NCBI RefSeq assembly: GCF_004359215.1
Contig: NC_090615.1
Location: 3,039,258-3,069,525, forward strand
Source of the DNA: Bremia lactucae
Taxonomy: Eukaryota; Oomycota; Peronosporomycetes; Peronosporales; Peronosporaceae
Direction of reading: 5' to 3'
Length of the DNA: 30,268 bases
This document shows, in pieces, positions 1 to 9,271 of this stretch. The position numbers and the translations under genes were made by a program. The stretch's first letter is position 1, and each line of letters begins with the position of its first letter. Under the pieces are notes generated by a model that searched no databases, was not told the origin of the DNA, and saw only the letters and a program-made list of their open reading frames with translations.

Positions 1-31
1 GAGTTTTGCAAATTCTCTTGAGGTTGCTGGA

Positions 32-1069
32 TCAGTAGGGCGTTGCGCCCCTACTGACCCCGACCGTTTTTTGGCGATTTCGCAACAACGTCGGACCCGC
101 GACCGTTGCCCTTTTTGGCATTCGGTCCATAATTACGTTCGTACATCTCGGTACTGGGCGTGGAGCACTACACTCATGAGCGTAGTATCCTAATTTTTGG
201 CAGCGATGGCATTTCTGCAATCGCTTATTGTTCGAAAAGCGAGGTTTCTCGCTTTCGACATAAGAGATGTACATTTGTTCCGGACCTCCCAGTTCGTGTC
301 GTCTTGGAGGACGATACGACGACGAACAAGCTTGAGCCTGTCTCAAGCTTGAGTCCTCCTGTTCCGCAACGGATATTGCTTCGTCAAGCGTATCCAGTTC
401 CAAGCGAAACAGGTGGGTCTTTACGGGACCATCCGTAAGACCTTGCATGAACACCGTAATCAACGTGAGTTCATGAACTGGGTTGTTCGTAATACAACTC
501 GCTAAGAGTCGTATGTGCTAGGCATAAGCGTGAACATCACGCTTGCCTTGCTTGAGCTTCAAAAGCTCTGATCGAGCTCTGAGCTCAGCCCTAGGCGGTT
601 CAAACGTCTGTTTTAGCCGGGCTTTAAAAGTCTCTAGCGACTCAAAGACGTGTGGGTCGCGCAACTTAAGGCCCAATTCCCAAGTTTTTGCACGACCTGC
701 CAATTTTGATTGAGCCAATGCGACTTGCATTCGCTCACGGACGATGTGACGTGCCCTTATGGCATCGTCCAACTCGACAAACCATCTCAAGAGGGAGTCT
801 TCTTCAACTCCCCTATACTTAGAGATGTCAATCTTTAATGTTGTTTCGGGACGACGCGTGTGCGTTATCCCAGGTACAGAGGTCTATCTGTACCTATTGC
901 AACCTCAACAGTTGTGCCTGTTGAGAGCCTTGCTGATTAAGCAAGGCTAGTTTCTCCTTCGATTCGTCAAGTTCATGTTGTATAACTTGGCGATGGCTGA
1001 ATAGAGGGCATCTCTGTCAAAACCGGACAGCATGGCCAAGATGGCATCGTTCCTTACGGTCGAACTCAT
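32..1069 (-). pseudogene. Gag polyprotein, RT-1 (broken)
   Basis: Structural Gag of a Gypsy element, which packages the element RNA. On the minus strand a first block from ATG 1069 holds MSSTVRNDAILAML, followed by a Q-rich stretch (LNQQGSQQ, LLRLQ). A capsid-like block follows at 790-518 (ELDDAI, KLAGRAKTWELG, LKQTFEP, ELLKLKQGKRDVHAYA), then a block at 463-32 (FMQGLTDGPVKTHLFR) ending in a zinc knuckle CHRCQKLGYYAHEC. In that knuckle the His of CX2CX4HX4C is Tyr. A TAG at 518 and earlier stops break the frame. The same N-terminal block is visible in RT-2 (2471 onward) and RT-4 (13823 downward), so the Gag start lies well upstream of the classical retrotransposon gag domain. Confidence 0.8.
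34..55 (-). other. Stem-loop at the gag-protease boundary, RT-1
   Basis: Perfect 7-bp arms AGTAGGG and CCCTACT around an 8-nt loop, directly before the gag-frame stop TGA. The equivalent hairpins are at 3531-3552 (RT-2) and 11604-11625 (RT-3). It may be a recoding signal; that is inference. Confidence 0.6.
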
Positions 1070-1192
1070 TCGTTCGACCGCACTCCTTTACATGTCACTT
1101 AGAAAGGAGTAGCTATCATGCGGAACGTGATGCGTATTTCCATTATCATCTAACATGTCCATGTTAGATGATGAAACTGTGGTCCTTGGACG

Positions 1193-1210
1193 GACTACTA
1201 AGTGCTACCA
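1193..1210 (-). promoter_or_regulatory. Primer-binding site of RT-1
   Basis: Minus-strand TGGTAGCACTTAGTAGTC starts 2 nt after the LTR. TGG pairs with a tRNA CCA end. The same TGGTAGCACTT follows the LTR at 2322, on the minus strand at 13965, and at 18850. The TGGTAGC core is typical of elements primed by initiator tRNA-Met; the exact tRNA is inference. Confidence 0.75.
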
Positions 1211-1212
1211 GG

Positions 1213-1653
1213 TGTAACGAGGCACTGCCGACTTGTACTGCTTCAGTACAAGTCCACTTCGCACTGCCTCAGTGCGAGTGGTGCCTCACGTCACTTCACG
1301 TACACTAGTACGTGCAGAGGAAGTCTTCTCTTTAAGACATTTGCTTTAAAGAGGGTTAAATGAAAGCTGTACTAATTTAATTAAGTTCTTCTTGTCTATC
1401 TACTCAATACTAACTCATTTATAGACTAATACAAAATATGTACTAAAAGTATTATCTGTCTTTCTCTTTGCGCGCGTCCAGCGCTGACTGGCCCGCGGAG
1501 AAAGTAGATATAATGGTCTATATCTACCAATGGATAAACCTTTAGAATATTACCATGTAAAGTAATATTCTCCAAATATTTTCTACCTTTTGAATAATAT
1601 ATTAATTAACAACTTTTAAGTGTTAATTTCATGCAACGATACACCCCGTCGCA
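1213..1653 (-). repeat. LTR of RT-1 (family A), 5' LTR
   Basis: 441 bp. On the minus strand it starts TGCGACGGGGTG and ends GTGCCTCGTTACA, a decayed form of the family termini TGTAACGGGG...CCCCGTTACA seen intact at 13968-14420 and 21136-21592. The three copies align throughout, including the AT-rich middle and a run of hairpins at 1231-1353. The primer-binding site begins 2 nt after the LTR end, which fixes this as a 5' LTR. Confidence 0.9.
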
Positions 1654-1741
1654 CTGTTGACCACACCTGTTACAATCTTACGCCTTTTCAACCGAAGATA
1701 AAATAATTATATGCGAACATTACTAAATTCAATATCCACTC

Positions 1742-2319
1742 TGTAATAGGATGTCTCGTTACATAAGTATTATATCCTACAAGAGGAAATAAGCAAAGAA
1801 GTGCCAAATTATTATCTTTAATAATTTTGACTTAAATAGTTCCAGTAATACCAAAATAGATATTATTGATGCAATATGACATTAGCTTAATTGATTGGTC
1901 GATTTGAGTCTAAATCAACCCCGCCAATTGTTTCAAAACACGATTGTGCGGTGCGCAAGAAGGCGCCATACTTAGTTAGATAATTAAATAGTAAGTTCAG
2001 TAGTAGATAGAAGATCGTTACGTACGTTACTAATTTTATTAATACAGTTTTACTTTTACCTAATTCTAATTCATTGAATTACCTTTGGTGGCTGAAGACC
2101 CTTAGCTGCTATGAAACCTTCATCTGTACTCTTGTGTACGTAAAGTTTCTTGTTGATATTTTTTCGACAGATGCAATTTGCCTCATTACTGACCTTTGGT
2201 CTAGCATCTCAGGAGTTCGGGCTTGAAGTAGCGGACAAACCAGAGCAACCCTACCTAAACTGTAATAAATGTAAGGCTAACTAGTACTGAGCAGTACTAG
2301 TGAAAGGTGCCCCGTTACA
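1742..2319 (+). repeat. 5' LTR of RT-2 (family E)
   Basis: Starts TGTAATAGGATG and ends GTGCCCCGTTACA. It aligns with the 3' LTR at 9272-10347 once the nested insertion there is removed (578 versus about 542 bp). In the first 29 bases the two LTRs differ at five positions, four of them transitions. The 5' LTR has an extra stretch at about 2155-2255 that the 3' LTR lacks. Near the end is an inverted repeat (arms ACTAGTACTG/CAGTACTAGT, 2280-2301). Confidence 0.88.
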
Positions 2320-2321
2320 CC

Positions 2322-2339
2322 TGGTAGCACTTCGTAGTC
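2322..2339 (+). promoter_or_regulatory. Primer-binding site of RT-2
   Basis: TGGTAGCACTTCGTAGTC, 2 nt after the LTR end, the same spacing and core as in the other elements here. Confidence 0.75.
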
Positions 2340-2470
2340 CGTTCAACGGTCCACGCACGTTCCATACAATATGGACATGTTGGTGAAGAAGAAGGAGTTT
2401 CCAAGCCCCTCAAGAAGGTTATCACGCAACGCGTGAGAGGTGTCCTCATTTGAGTGGGCTCGAATGGAGA

Positions 2471-3552
2471 ATGATCGAACAAATGAGTTCGGTCACAGGC
2501 GGGTCAGCCGTTAGCGCTATGCTGTTCACTCTGGGCAGAGATAAACACCATGCGGACATAGCCGAGATCATTCAACACGAACTCGACGAGGTCCAAGAGA
2601 AGTAACCTTGCTACACCAGCAAGGCTCTCACCAAATAAAGATGTTAGGAGAACAGGGTGCTCAGCCGATGGAACTGTTAAGACAGCAGCATTTGCATGCT
2701 GCTAAAGAGCCGACGCTTCCGCATCGACCCGAAAGCTTAAAAATAGAAATATTTAAGTTTTAGGCAGTCGATGGCGACTCCCTCGTGAGATGGCTCGTCG
2801 AATTAGACGATGCCATAGAAGCTCGTCGTATCGGTGATGATGCGACGAAAATGAAATTTGGCATGTCCAACTTAGCCGGACGTGCCAAATCTTGGGCCTT
2901 AGGCTCAAGCTTCACGACCAATTAGTCTTTGCGTCGTATGCGATCTTTAAGACTCGGCTCTGACAAACATTTGAGCCGCCACATGCCGAATTCTGGGCTC
3001 GAGCCGAGTTCCTGGATTTGAAGCAGGGCAAGGGTGATCTACACGCTTGTGCCCAACATATACGATACCTGGTCAGTTGTATCGTGAGTCATCAAATTAA
3101 TGAGCACATGAAACGATGTTTATCAAAGGTCTTGCAAACGGACCTGTTAAGACCTACCTGTTCCGGCTAGAATTAGAGTCGCTAGACCAAGCGATCTCTA
3201 TAGCCAAACAGGAGAACTTTAGCCTGAAACAGGCTTTCGTCCACTCAGGTGCATATCGTCCACCGAGACGACAAGAAATCGGAGATCCAGAACTCATGGA
3301 TCTATCGTATGTAGAAAGCGAGAAACCTCGCTCTTCAAGTTACAAACGTTACAGAAATGTAATCCTTGTCAAAAATTGGCCACTACGCCTATGAGTGTAG
3401 TGCCTTACGGCCAGTGCCTATAAGCACTGCGTGAAAAGACCGACCTCTAGCTAGTAACAGCGGAGGTGCGGATCCGACGGTGTTGCGAAATCGTAACGGT
3501 GAGGCGGATCGTCAAAAAACGGTCGGGGTCAGTAGGTGCGGAGCGCCCTACT
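2471..3552 (+). pseudogene. Gag polyprotein, RT-2 (broken)
   Basis: The N-terminal block starts MIEQMSSVTGGSAVSAML and reads into IIQHELDEVQEK. After a frameshift it continues as LLHQQGSHQIKMLGEQG and MELLRQQHLHAAKEP, probably helical and Q-rich. The capsid-type block (LVRWLVELDDAI, SNLAGRAKSWALG) starts near 2785 and is broken again. The most intact part, 3116-3394, reads MFIKGLANGPVKTYLFRLEL and so on, matching RT-1. The zinc-knuckle region near 3350-3410 is frameshifted. This element gives the clearest view of the Gag N-terminus in the family. Confidence 0.78.
3531..3552 (+). other. Stem-loop at the gag-protease boundary, RT-2
   Basis: Arms AGTAGG(t)GCG and CGCCCTACT with a 3-nt loop; the gag frame stops at the TGA that overlaps the end of the right arm. 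It is homologous in position and sequence to the hairpins at 34-55 and 11604-11625. Confidence 0.6.
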
Positions 3553-3678
3553 GATCCAGCAACGTCAAAAGAATTTGCAGGCGAGCGTTGCTCCTCACAC
3601 ACAAACATAGTGTGTAACTGCCCAAGGGGGTGGGGTTAATCTTCGCCCTGAAAAATAAAGGTGTCAAATAATTTGCCA

Positions 3679-3963
3679 CTCAAGTCCCTAGTCAATTTTG
3701 GGGCGTCGAATAATTTTATTAGACGCCAATCGCTATAAGATCGCAGACTCGAATTTATTGAACGCGATTTTCTATAACGAGGATGGCGGTGTGCCTAGCA
3801 ACAGGCGCATCTGTAACGGTTAGGAAACGTGTAGCCGGCATCCAAAATACGTTAAAAGGATAACAGTATGATGATGATTTTATCGTACAAGAATTGGATG
3901 ACAAATTTGATGTCATCGTTGAATTACCGTGGCTCATAAAAAGGACGAGCCATGTGTAAACGG
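3679..3963 (+). pseudogene. Retroviral-type aspartic protease domain, RT-2 (broken)
   Basis: The active-site loop region reads LVNFGASNNFIRRQSL at 3688-3735, where the family has D(S/T)GA, so the catalytic Asp is Asn (AAT, 3694-3696). After a stop and frameshift it continues CLATGASVTVRKRV, then YDDDFIVQELDDKFDVIVELPWL near 3868-3939, the usual end of a Gypsy protease. The domain would mature Gag-Pol; this copy cannot, because of the missing Asp and several breaks. Confidence 0.72.
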
Positions 3964-4096
3964 GCAGCATTAAGCCGTGACGATGCCTGTCTCTTGTTCA
4001 TCAGATGGCCAACTGATGAGCGTCTTGGAGCGTCCACAAGCGTGTGGATATCCTATGAGTGAGTGCGATGGCCTCACTTGTGGTTAGGTCGTTAGC

Positions 4097-4825
4097 ATGA
4101 CTGCACAAGACCTCAGTGTGAATGCCCAATACACTGAAGAGTTAGATCCCGACGGCTGTGCACAAGCACAGGTAACGTCGAAGGCCCACCATTGTGACGT
4201 GGACATAGTTACTGACGGCTGTGCACAAGCACAGGCATTGTCGAAGTTCGACCACTCGAATAAGTTAAGTGGTACAAAACAAATATGCTTGCTTAGAGAG
4301 CAACATCCAAGAAAGTTTAAAACGCTATCTATAAGAGACAGTGCTCAAGTGCTAAACTTACTGGAGAGTCGATCGTTGAGGATCTCGCTGTGGTAGCGCA
4401 ACCACTGCTAGAGGCAGTTGAGGAGGATACTCCCTAAAAAATTTTGTGAGAATAAGTCCTTGGCAACCTGTGGTCAAAGGTTCCCAGGTACTATAGAAAT
4501 AAGTTCCAAAGAAAAAACAGAGACAATAAATGTCTTAGTAAACACTGGATCAAGTGTACGCGTTTATGCACTTGATCTATTAGTGCCTTCGAAGTTACTC
4601 GGAAATAATTCAATTTTCAACGCTTCAACCGAAACGGTTCTTGGTAATCTGTGTGGTGGCGAAATCAAGCAGATCTGCGTACTTGTCACAGATGACAAGC
4701 ACGTGGCCGATATTCGGTCGGCAATAGTAATTCTTGAGAACGAACGGATTCTCAGTAGCTCAGCGATGGACGAAAGTGTCCTCGATGAGAAGAATCGGAT
4801 TGAACGTTTTACGTCCCAATCCTAG
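4097..4825 (+). pseudogene. Protease-RT linker region of pol, RT-2
   Basis: Two open blocks (4097-4396 and 4418-4825) lie between protease and RT. The first has an imperfect repeat with the words DGCAQAQ at two places. The second ends DESVLDEKNRIERF, a segment that in this kind of oomycete Gypsy pol leads into RT. No enzyme motif is visible. The word VLVNTGSS resembles a protease site, but the true protease lies upstream, so I do not call it one. Confidence 0.6.
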
Positions 4826-4849
4826 GAGTCTTTGAAGACAAACCCTTTA

Positions 4850-5560
4850 TATAACGATTTAAAGAATTTGAGTACGTCTTCCCCGAATCAGTACCGTGCG
4901 AGTTACCTAAGAATTAGACGCTCGACACGAAATCGACCTAATCCCAGGTTCGAATTACTGTGTCATGAAGCAATGACCATCGCCTCGTGAACAAGTAATA
5001 GCGATCGACAAATTCTTTGCCCAACGCTTAGCAGCGGGCCATGTGAGGGAATCAACTTCCCCACATAGCTCTCCGACCTTCTCTGTGCGTAAGCAACAGG
5101 AGGATGGTGGATAGTGCATGTATTCAATAAACAGAACGCTGTAACTGCTTGGTGGTATGTTAAAGGGTACTATCTTTTCGTCAGTGGGTCTGATGGATGG
5201 ATTCTATCAGATCCCTAAGCGTGAACAAGATATTCCGTTCACAGCAGTAAGCACCCCAAGCGGTATGCTATGGTAGTGGCTATTCACGCCACAGGGACTT
5301 AGTTTTGTCCCTGCGACATTTAACAGATGTGTAACCAATCGGTTGAGATCGGTGCGAGATTTCGCACCGAGTTATTTTGATGATGTCTTCTTTCATAGCA
5401 GAGCCGTGAATGGAAAGTCGGATGTTGAAGTATATCGAACCCACGTCCGAAAGGTTCTAACTCTTACGCGTGAGCCCATGTGTATGCAAATCTCACGAAG
5501 TGTATATTAGCTGCAAGCGAAATACCGCTTCTTGTGTAAACATGGTGAACGCCCGGACCC
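4850..5560 (+). pseudogene. Reverse transcriptase domain, RT-2 (broken)
   Basis: Fragments in shifting frames: YVFPESVPCELPKN at about 4870-4915, PSGML near 5255, and the catalytic box YFDDVFFHSRA from 5373, matching the (Y/F)xDD motif with both metal-binding aspartates intact. The fragment SDVEVYRTHVRKVLTL follows. The domain copies element RNA into DNA. At least five breaks separate the fragments. Confidence 0.78.
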
Positions 5561-5799
5561 GGAAAATATCAAGGCGAGCGCCGATTGGCTTGTGACAATC
5601 GATTTAAGAGCTTAGAAAGTTCCTCAGTTTAGCGGCTTACCTGTACAAGTACTCACGCAATTATGCCAAAATGACAGTACATCTTTCTTCTTTATTAAAG
5701 GTAAATGTAATGTAACTATGGAACGCTGAATTTTAACGTTTCTTTGAGGGTATCCAGCAAAGGTTGATGCAATCGCCAATCCTGACGATTGCGGACCCC

Positions 5800-5965
5800 C
5801 ACAAGACCGACCTTTCATGTGGTCTATGACGCCAGCGATTTTACAATCGGCTGTGCGTTAATGCAATATGACACAGACAGCGCAGTCGCGTCAGCTTCAG
5901 CCAGCTTCTCCGTGGAGTATAGCCCAGGACGACTTAACGTTGTCACTAATGCCCTTTCCCGCAGG
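5800..5965 (+). pseudogene. RNase H remnant with internal deletion, RT-2
   Basis: The frame starts FHVVYDASDFTIGCALMQYD, with the first RNase H Asp in YDAS. After a few residues it jumps to SVEYSPGRLNVVTNALSRR, which is the end of the domain. The central part, with the other catalytic residues, is missing. The frame stays open across the join, so this looks like a clean internal deletion. Confidence 0.72.
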
Positions 5966-6069
5966 TTCGATTTTGAGCCGAGTGCGCAAATCAACAGTGA
6001 GCAGAAGGCAACTGTTGCAACAATAAGTGTTACGTCGTCAACATTACTTGACGACGATAGAAGAGCTTA

Positions 6070-7705
6070 ACAAGAAGATAAGGCTTTTAAGGGTTGATCA
6101 ACTACCTTAGAAATCCATCCCAGCAATCCCTTAACGGATTGTCGAAATTGTATCGATCCTCAACAGATCGATATGCAACACGCAATGGTTTATTGTATTA
6201 TACACCTATTGCAGGCGACACACCTCGCGTCGTCATCCCTACCCAAAATTATGTGCGATTACGCATCATAGCATGAATACCACGATGCATTAATATGTGT
6301 TCATCGTGGACGCAAAAAGAATTATTTCCACGATAAATCGCGACTTCTACTGGCCACGCCAGTATGAGTTCGTCCGCAAGTACTTACGTGATTGCAAAGT
6401 TTGTCAACGGGTAAAGCCCAGGGCTTCACCCCGTGATCCGTTACAACCTCTTCCTGTTCCGGCAGTGTTGGCAGTCTGTATCTATGGACTTCGTGTTCGG
6501 ATTCCCCGAAGACACCCACAAGAATAAAGCATTCTTCTTTTTGTTGACCGTTTTAGCAATATGGTACATCTTGCTGCCATCCCGGAGTCGATCATAGCGA
6601 AAGGCTGTACTCGTGTCTTTATTGACACGATATTTCGACTCCATGGGTTACCCTGTGAACTGGTATCGGATCGAGACCCTAGATTCACGGCAGAATTTTG
6701 GCAAACCGTGTTCAAATCACTTGGAACACAATTAGAAATGTCAACTTCTGATCACCCTGAAACAGATGATTAGACAGAGCATGCAAACCGTATTCTCGAA
6801 AAAATACTTCGCGGATACGTCTACTATTCTAAGAGTTGGAGCGAGTTCTGGCCGATGGTAGAATTTGCCATCAACAATTCAGTGCATGCTTTTACAATGC
6901 ATACACCATTTTTCGTGAATGGCTTACGTCTTCCTATTCGGTTGAAAGTATCTTTAATTCAAGGGGGGGCTCGCTCGAGCAAATAATTTTTAGCTCTTGC
7001 TCATCAGGCATTAGCCATAAGGTCAATGCGAAGGATACCAATATTGAGTTAACTAATGTTGAAGTGGACAAACTCAGAAATGACACTAACGCTATTACTG
7101 ACTTAGACAACGATATTGAAAGACTCAGCATCGAAACAATTCTATTAATGAGAATGATAATGCTTTCAATAATGAAGAGATTAAAATCTCCGCAGTGCGA
7201 GCCGGTCGCACTGAAGACTAAAATAAAACCGAGTCAGCAGGCAATTTCCTGCTGGCTAGAGTAAGAGTGGTCCGTTTCGTACAGGATTCCATCGCTGATA
7301 CGGTGGACCGACGGAAACGGAATTCCGACATAAATGGAAGAGCAAACATTCTTTCATCTAAAATTAATGATCTAGTCCTACTGTCTACGGTAAATCTACC
7401 AAAGCACGTAGTGACGAATGTAGGCGGTAATAAATTACTGCCCAGGTATATCGGTCCGTTTCGTGTATTTACATCGCCAAGGCAATGTATACACAATCGA
7501 GCTACCTCTTAGTATGCGTACGCATCCTACGGTTTATGTTGGGCATCTCCGCCCATACCATCAGTACGATGCTTCTTCCGATTCCGAATTTCACCGGAAC
7601 GGTCAAGGGCATCAGCCAAAGCCGGATGGTTCCAAGCCAGAGACTTATTGTCTCGGATCAGGGTCTAATTCTTTGAACCAGACGATCCACTCTCCCTTAA
7701 GATAG
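6070..7705 (+). pseudogene. Integrase, RT-2 (broken)
   Basis: Order: N-terminal segment (LYRSSTDRYATRNGLLYY, 6150-6200), zinc-binding region with CKVCQRVKP near 6395-6420, the core with SMDFVFGFP at 6480-6510 in another frame, LVSDRDPRFTAEFWQTVF at 6660-6715 and STSDHPETDD near 6740-6773. A poorly conserved charged spacer runs 6960-7260. The C-terminal part has NLPKHVVTNVGGNKLLPRY and GPFRV at 7395-7470, then THPTVYVGHLRPYHQY near 7520-7570. It would insert the cDNA into the genome. Multiple frameshifts. Confidence 0.82.
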
Positions 7706-7789
7706 AGATCTTCTGACGAGCTGTCAACAGCTCGTTCTAAAGGGACTCATGTGTCCTTTTGTTCGCCAAGTTTTCAGTCGCAACCTGCG

Positions 7790-7975
7790 CACAACTTTTT
7801 AACTGGTCACCGTGAGGCAAAGGGGGTTCGATCGAGTTATCTTGTTGGTTGGCGAGGATATCCACCCTCGCGTGATAGTGGGAACCTCGTTTGCAACTGA
7901 TGTTGGACGTACCGGGTCTGGCCTTGCATTACGATGAGACCCATCCTCCTCGGCAGAAGGTCCATCGGAGAATGA
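7790..7975 (+). pseudogene. Chromodomain, RT-2 (broken)
   Basis: VRSSYLVGWRGYPPSRDS at about 7828-7881 is the chromodomain core (YLVxWxGY), and it aligns with RTSYLVRWRGYPHSNDSW of RT-5. A frameshift follows, then WTYR and related traces of the C-terminal helix. Chromodomains at the integrase end steer chromoviruses to modified histones; the target here is unknown. Confidence 0.72.
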
Positions 7976-8099
7976 GCGCTTTCCGCGCTCGTAAAAGGAT
8001 TGGAGGTTCTTAATCCCTTGACGCGGCTCGTAAGAGATGAGAATCCTCCAATGGGGATCTTTAAGGGAATATTCCTCCTAAGGGGCATGACCTGCACCC

Positions 8100-9097
8100 T
8101 TAAATAGCATAGGCATGAGTCCCCCACGAGAGGCAAGGACTCCCTGCCTCTTTAGACAAACGGTGCAACTTATAGCGTGCACCGACTACAGTCCGTTTCT
8201 CGAATCGTTCACGGAAAGGTTTAGCTTGTCAAGCCAGACCTTACGGCCTGTGTTTTGTACATTCTGTAAAAAGGCTGTCCAAGCTTGGAACAAAGGTTTA
8301 AAATCTTTTGCCTGTTTGCAAGTGTACCACCGATGCCGGTAAAAGGCATCGATGAAGAATTATGTTTCATCCTCGCCAGGCTTGTGAAGCCTAGATGAGT
8401 CAAAAAATGGAATATGATATTGATCCTTGGTCATACCAGACCAACGAATGAGGTTTCTCTTAGAGGAAAACCAAGGCCTCTATCAGGAGCGAACCGAAAC
8501 GTATTGCGGTCCCTGTCCTGTCGGCTCATGTTAACGTTAGCATTAATTTGGCAGTGAAAGCGATCCTTAAAGTCACTCCCTTTCTGTTGATGCTAACTTT
8601 TTCCCTTTCTGGTGATGCTAACTAGAATCACCAGCAGCACTCTAACCAGCGCGACCACGTAGTTTCTGATGATGCATACTAACATCACCAGAGTGGTCAT
8701 CGCCCTCGGAGTCATCTGATTATGACTCCCACCAAAGAGGTCCGACGAGTTTGACAACCTCGTCATCACCTATTCGGTAGTCACGTTAGAACCCCAAAAA
8801 AATTCTTCACGGACTTGGCCCCGGGTGATCCGGCGGCCTATTCAGTCGCCACTGAGTCGGGCGGTGCAGGTGACTTGCCCCCATCATCTGCAATTGGCGT
8901 AGCAGGTGACTTGTCTTCATCATCTGCAATGTCATCAACAGATGACATACTTCTGTCACCTCCAAATGGAGAAGAAGGTGACATATCCCCCGCAGGAGAC
9001 GCATTAGCGTCTACTGAAACATTTGAGCTACACTGATCCGTGCATCTGCCAGCTTAGCGGCATCGCGGCCGACGCGCACAGACTTGTTTGTCGCCAT
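8100..9097 (-). pseudogene. Antisense ORF remnant of RT-2, homologous to the RT-5 antisense ORF
   Basis: Minus strand, opposite to pol, between chromodomain and 3' LTR. It starts at ATG 9097 (MATNKSVRVGRDAAKLADAR). After a stop, a Ser/Pro/Asp-rich stretch reads SVDDIADDEDKSPATPIAD. Around 8420-8220 come FFIDAFYRHR, then KDFKPLFQAWTAFLQNVQ and VWLDKLN. After one more frameshift, RFEKRTVVGARYKLHRLSKE ends the match near 8140. These words align in order with RDFISLIQAWSAFIGNVK, AWLQKLN and KFEKRTQTGAKYKLHRLSRE of RT-5. No known domain is recognised. The TAA at 8102-8100 ends the frame. Confidence 0.72.
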
Positions 9098-9118
9098 CTT
9101 AATTCTGTCAAAATCAAG

Positions 9119-9188
9119 AATGCAAATAAAATCGGTATTTTGACTAAAATCATAATGCAAATGAAATCGGTATTTTGATTAAAACAAT
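9119..9188. repeat. Two-copy 35-bp tandem repeat upstream of the antisense ORF, RT-2
   Basis: Two adjacent units (9119-9153 and 9154-9188), each starting AATGCAAAT and containing AAATCGGTATTTTGA, with a few differences. The repeat begins 22 bp upstream (minus strand) of the antisense ATG and lies in the 3' untranslated part of the sense element. It could be promoter sequence for the antisense gene; that is inference. Confidence 0.7.
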
Positions 9189-9260
9189 TATGCTAATTAC
9201 AGGAAAAGACTTATAATCTTTCCTGTCACCTTAGATCAATCACTATGGTAACTGTTGTTC

Positions 9261-9271
9261 AAGAGGGGTGA
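9261..9271 (+). promoter_or_regulatory. Polypurine tract of RT-2
   Basis: AAGAGGGGTGA directly before the 3' LTR; RT-5 has AAGGGAGGGGTGA in the same place. This is the plus-strand priming site in reverse transcription. Confidence 0.7.

Larger units (their letters stand above)
1..1653 (-). mobile_element. RT-1: 5' part of a Ty3/Gypsy LTR retrotransposon, cut by the window edge
   Basis: Reading on the minus strand, the order is LTR (1653-1213), a 2-nt spacer, a primer-binding site (1210-1193), a short leader and a broken gag ending near base 1. This is the normal 5' order of a Gypsy element, so protease and the rest of pol should lie beyond the left edge. The leader and LTR match those of RT-4 (13649-14420) over their whole length, so both belong to one family. 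The element carries stop codons and is not autonomous as read here. Confidence 0.88.

Noticed and set aside
4535..4580. VLVNTGSS in the RT-2 linker as a second protease active site
   Set aside because: The true protease (GASNNF to DVIVELPWL) is upstream at 3679-3963; this word lies in the protease-RT linker and lacks the surrounding protease pattern.
6934..7131. Hydrophobic-looking minus-strand ORF opposite the RT-2 integrase spacer
   Set aside because: Complement of a charged, low-complexity spacer; no homologue in the other elements here.
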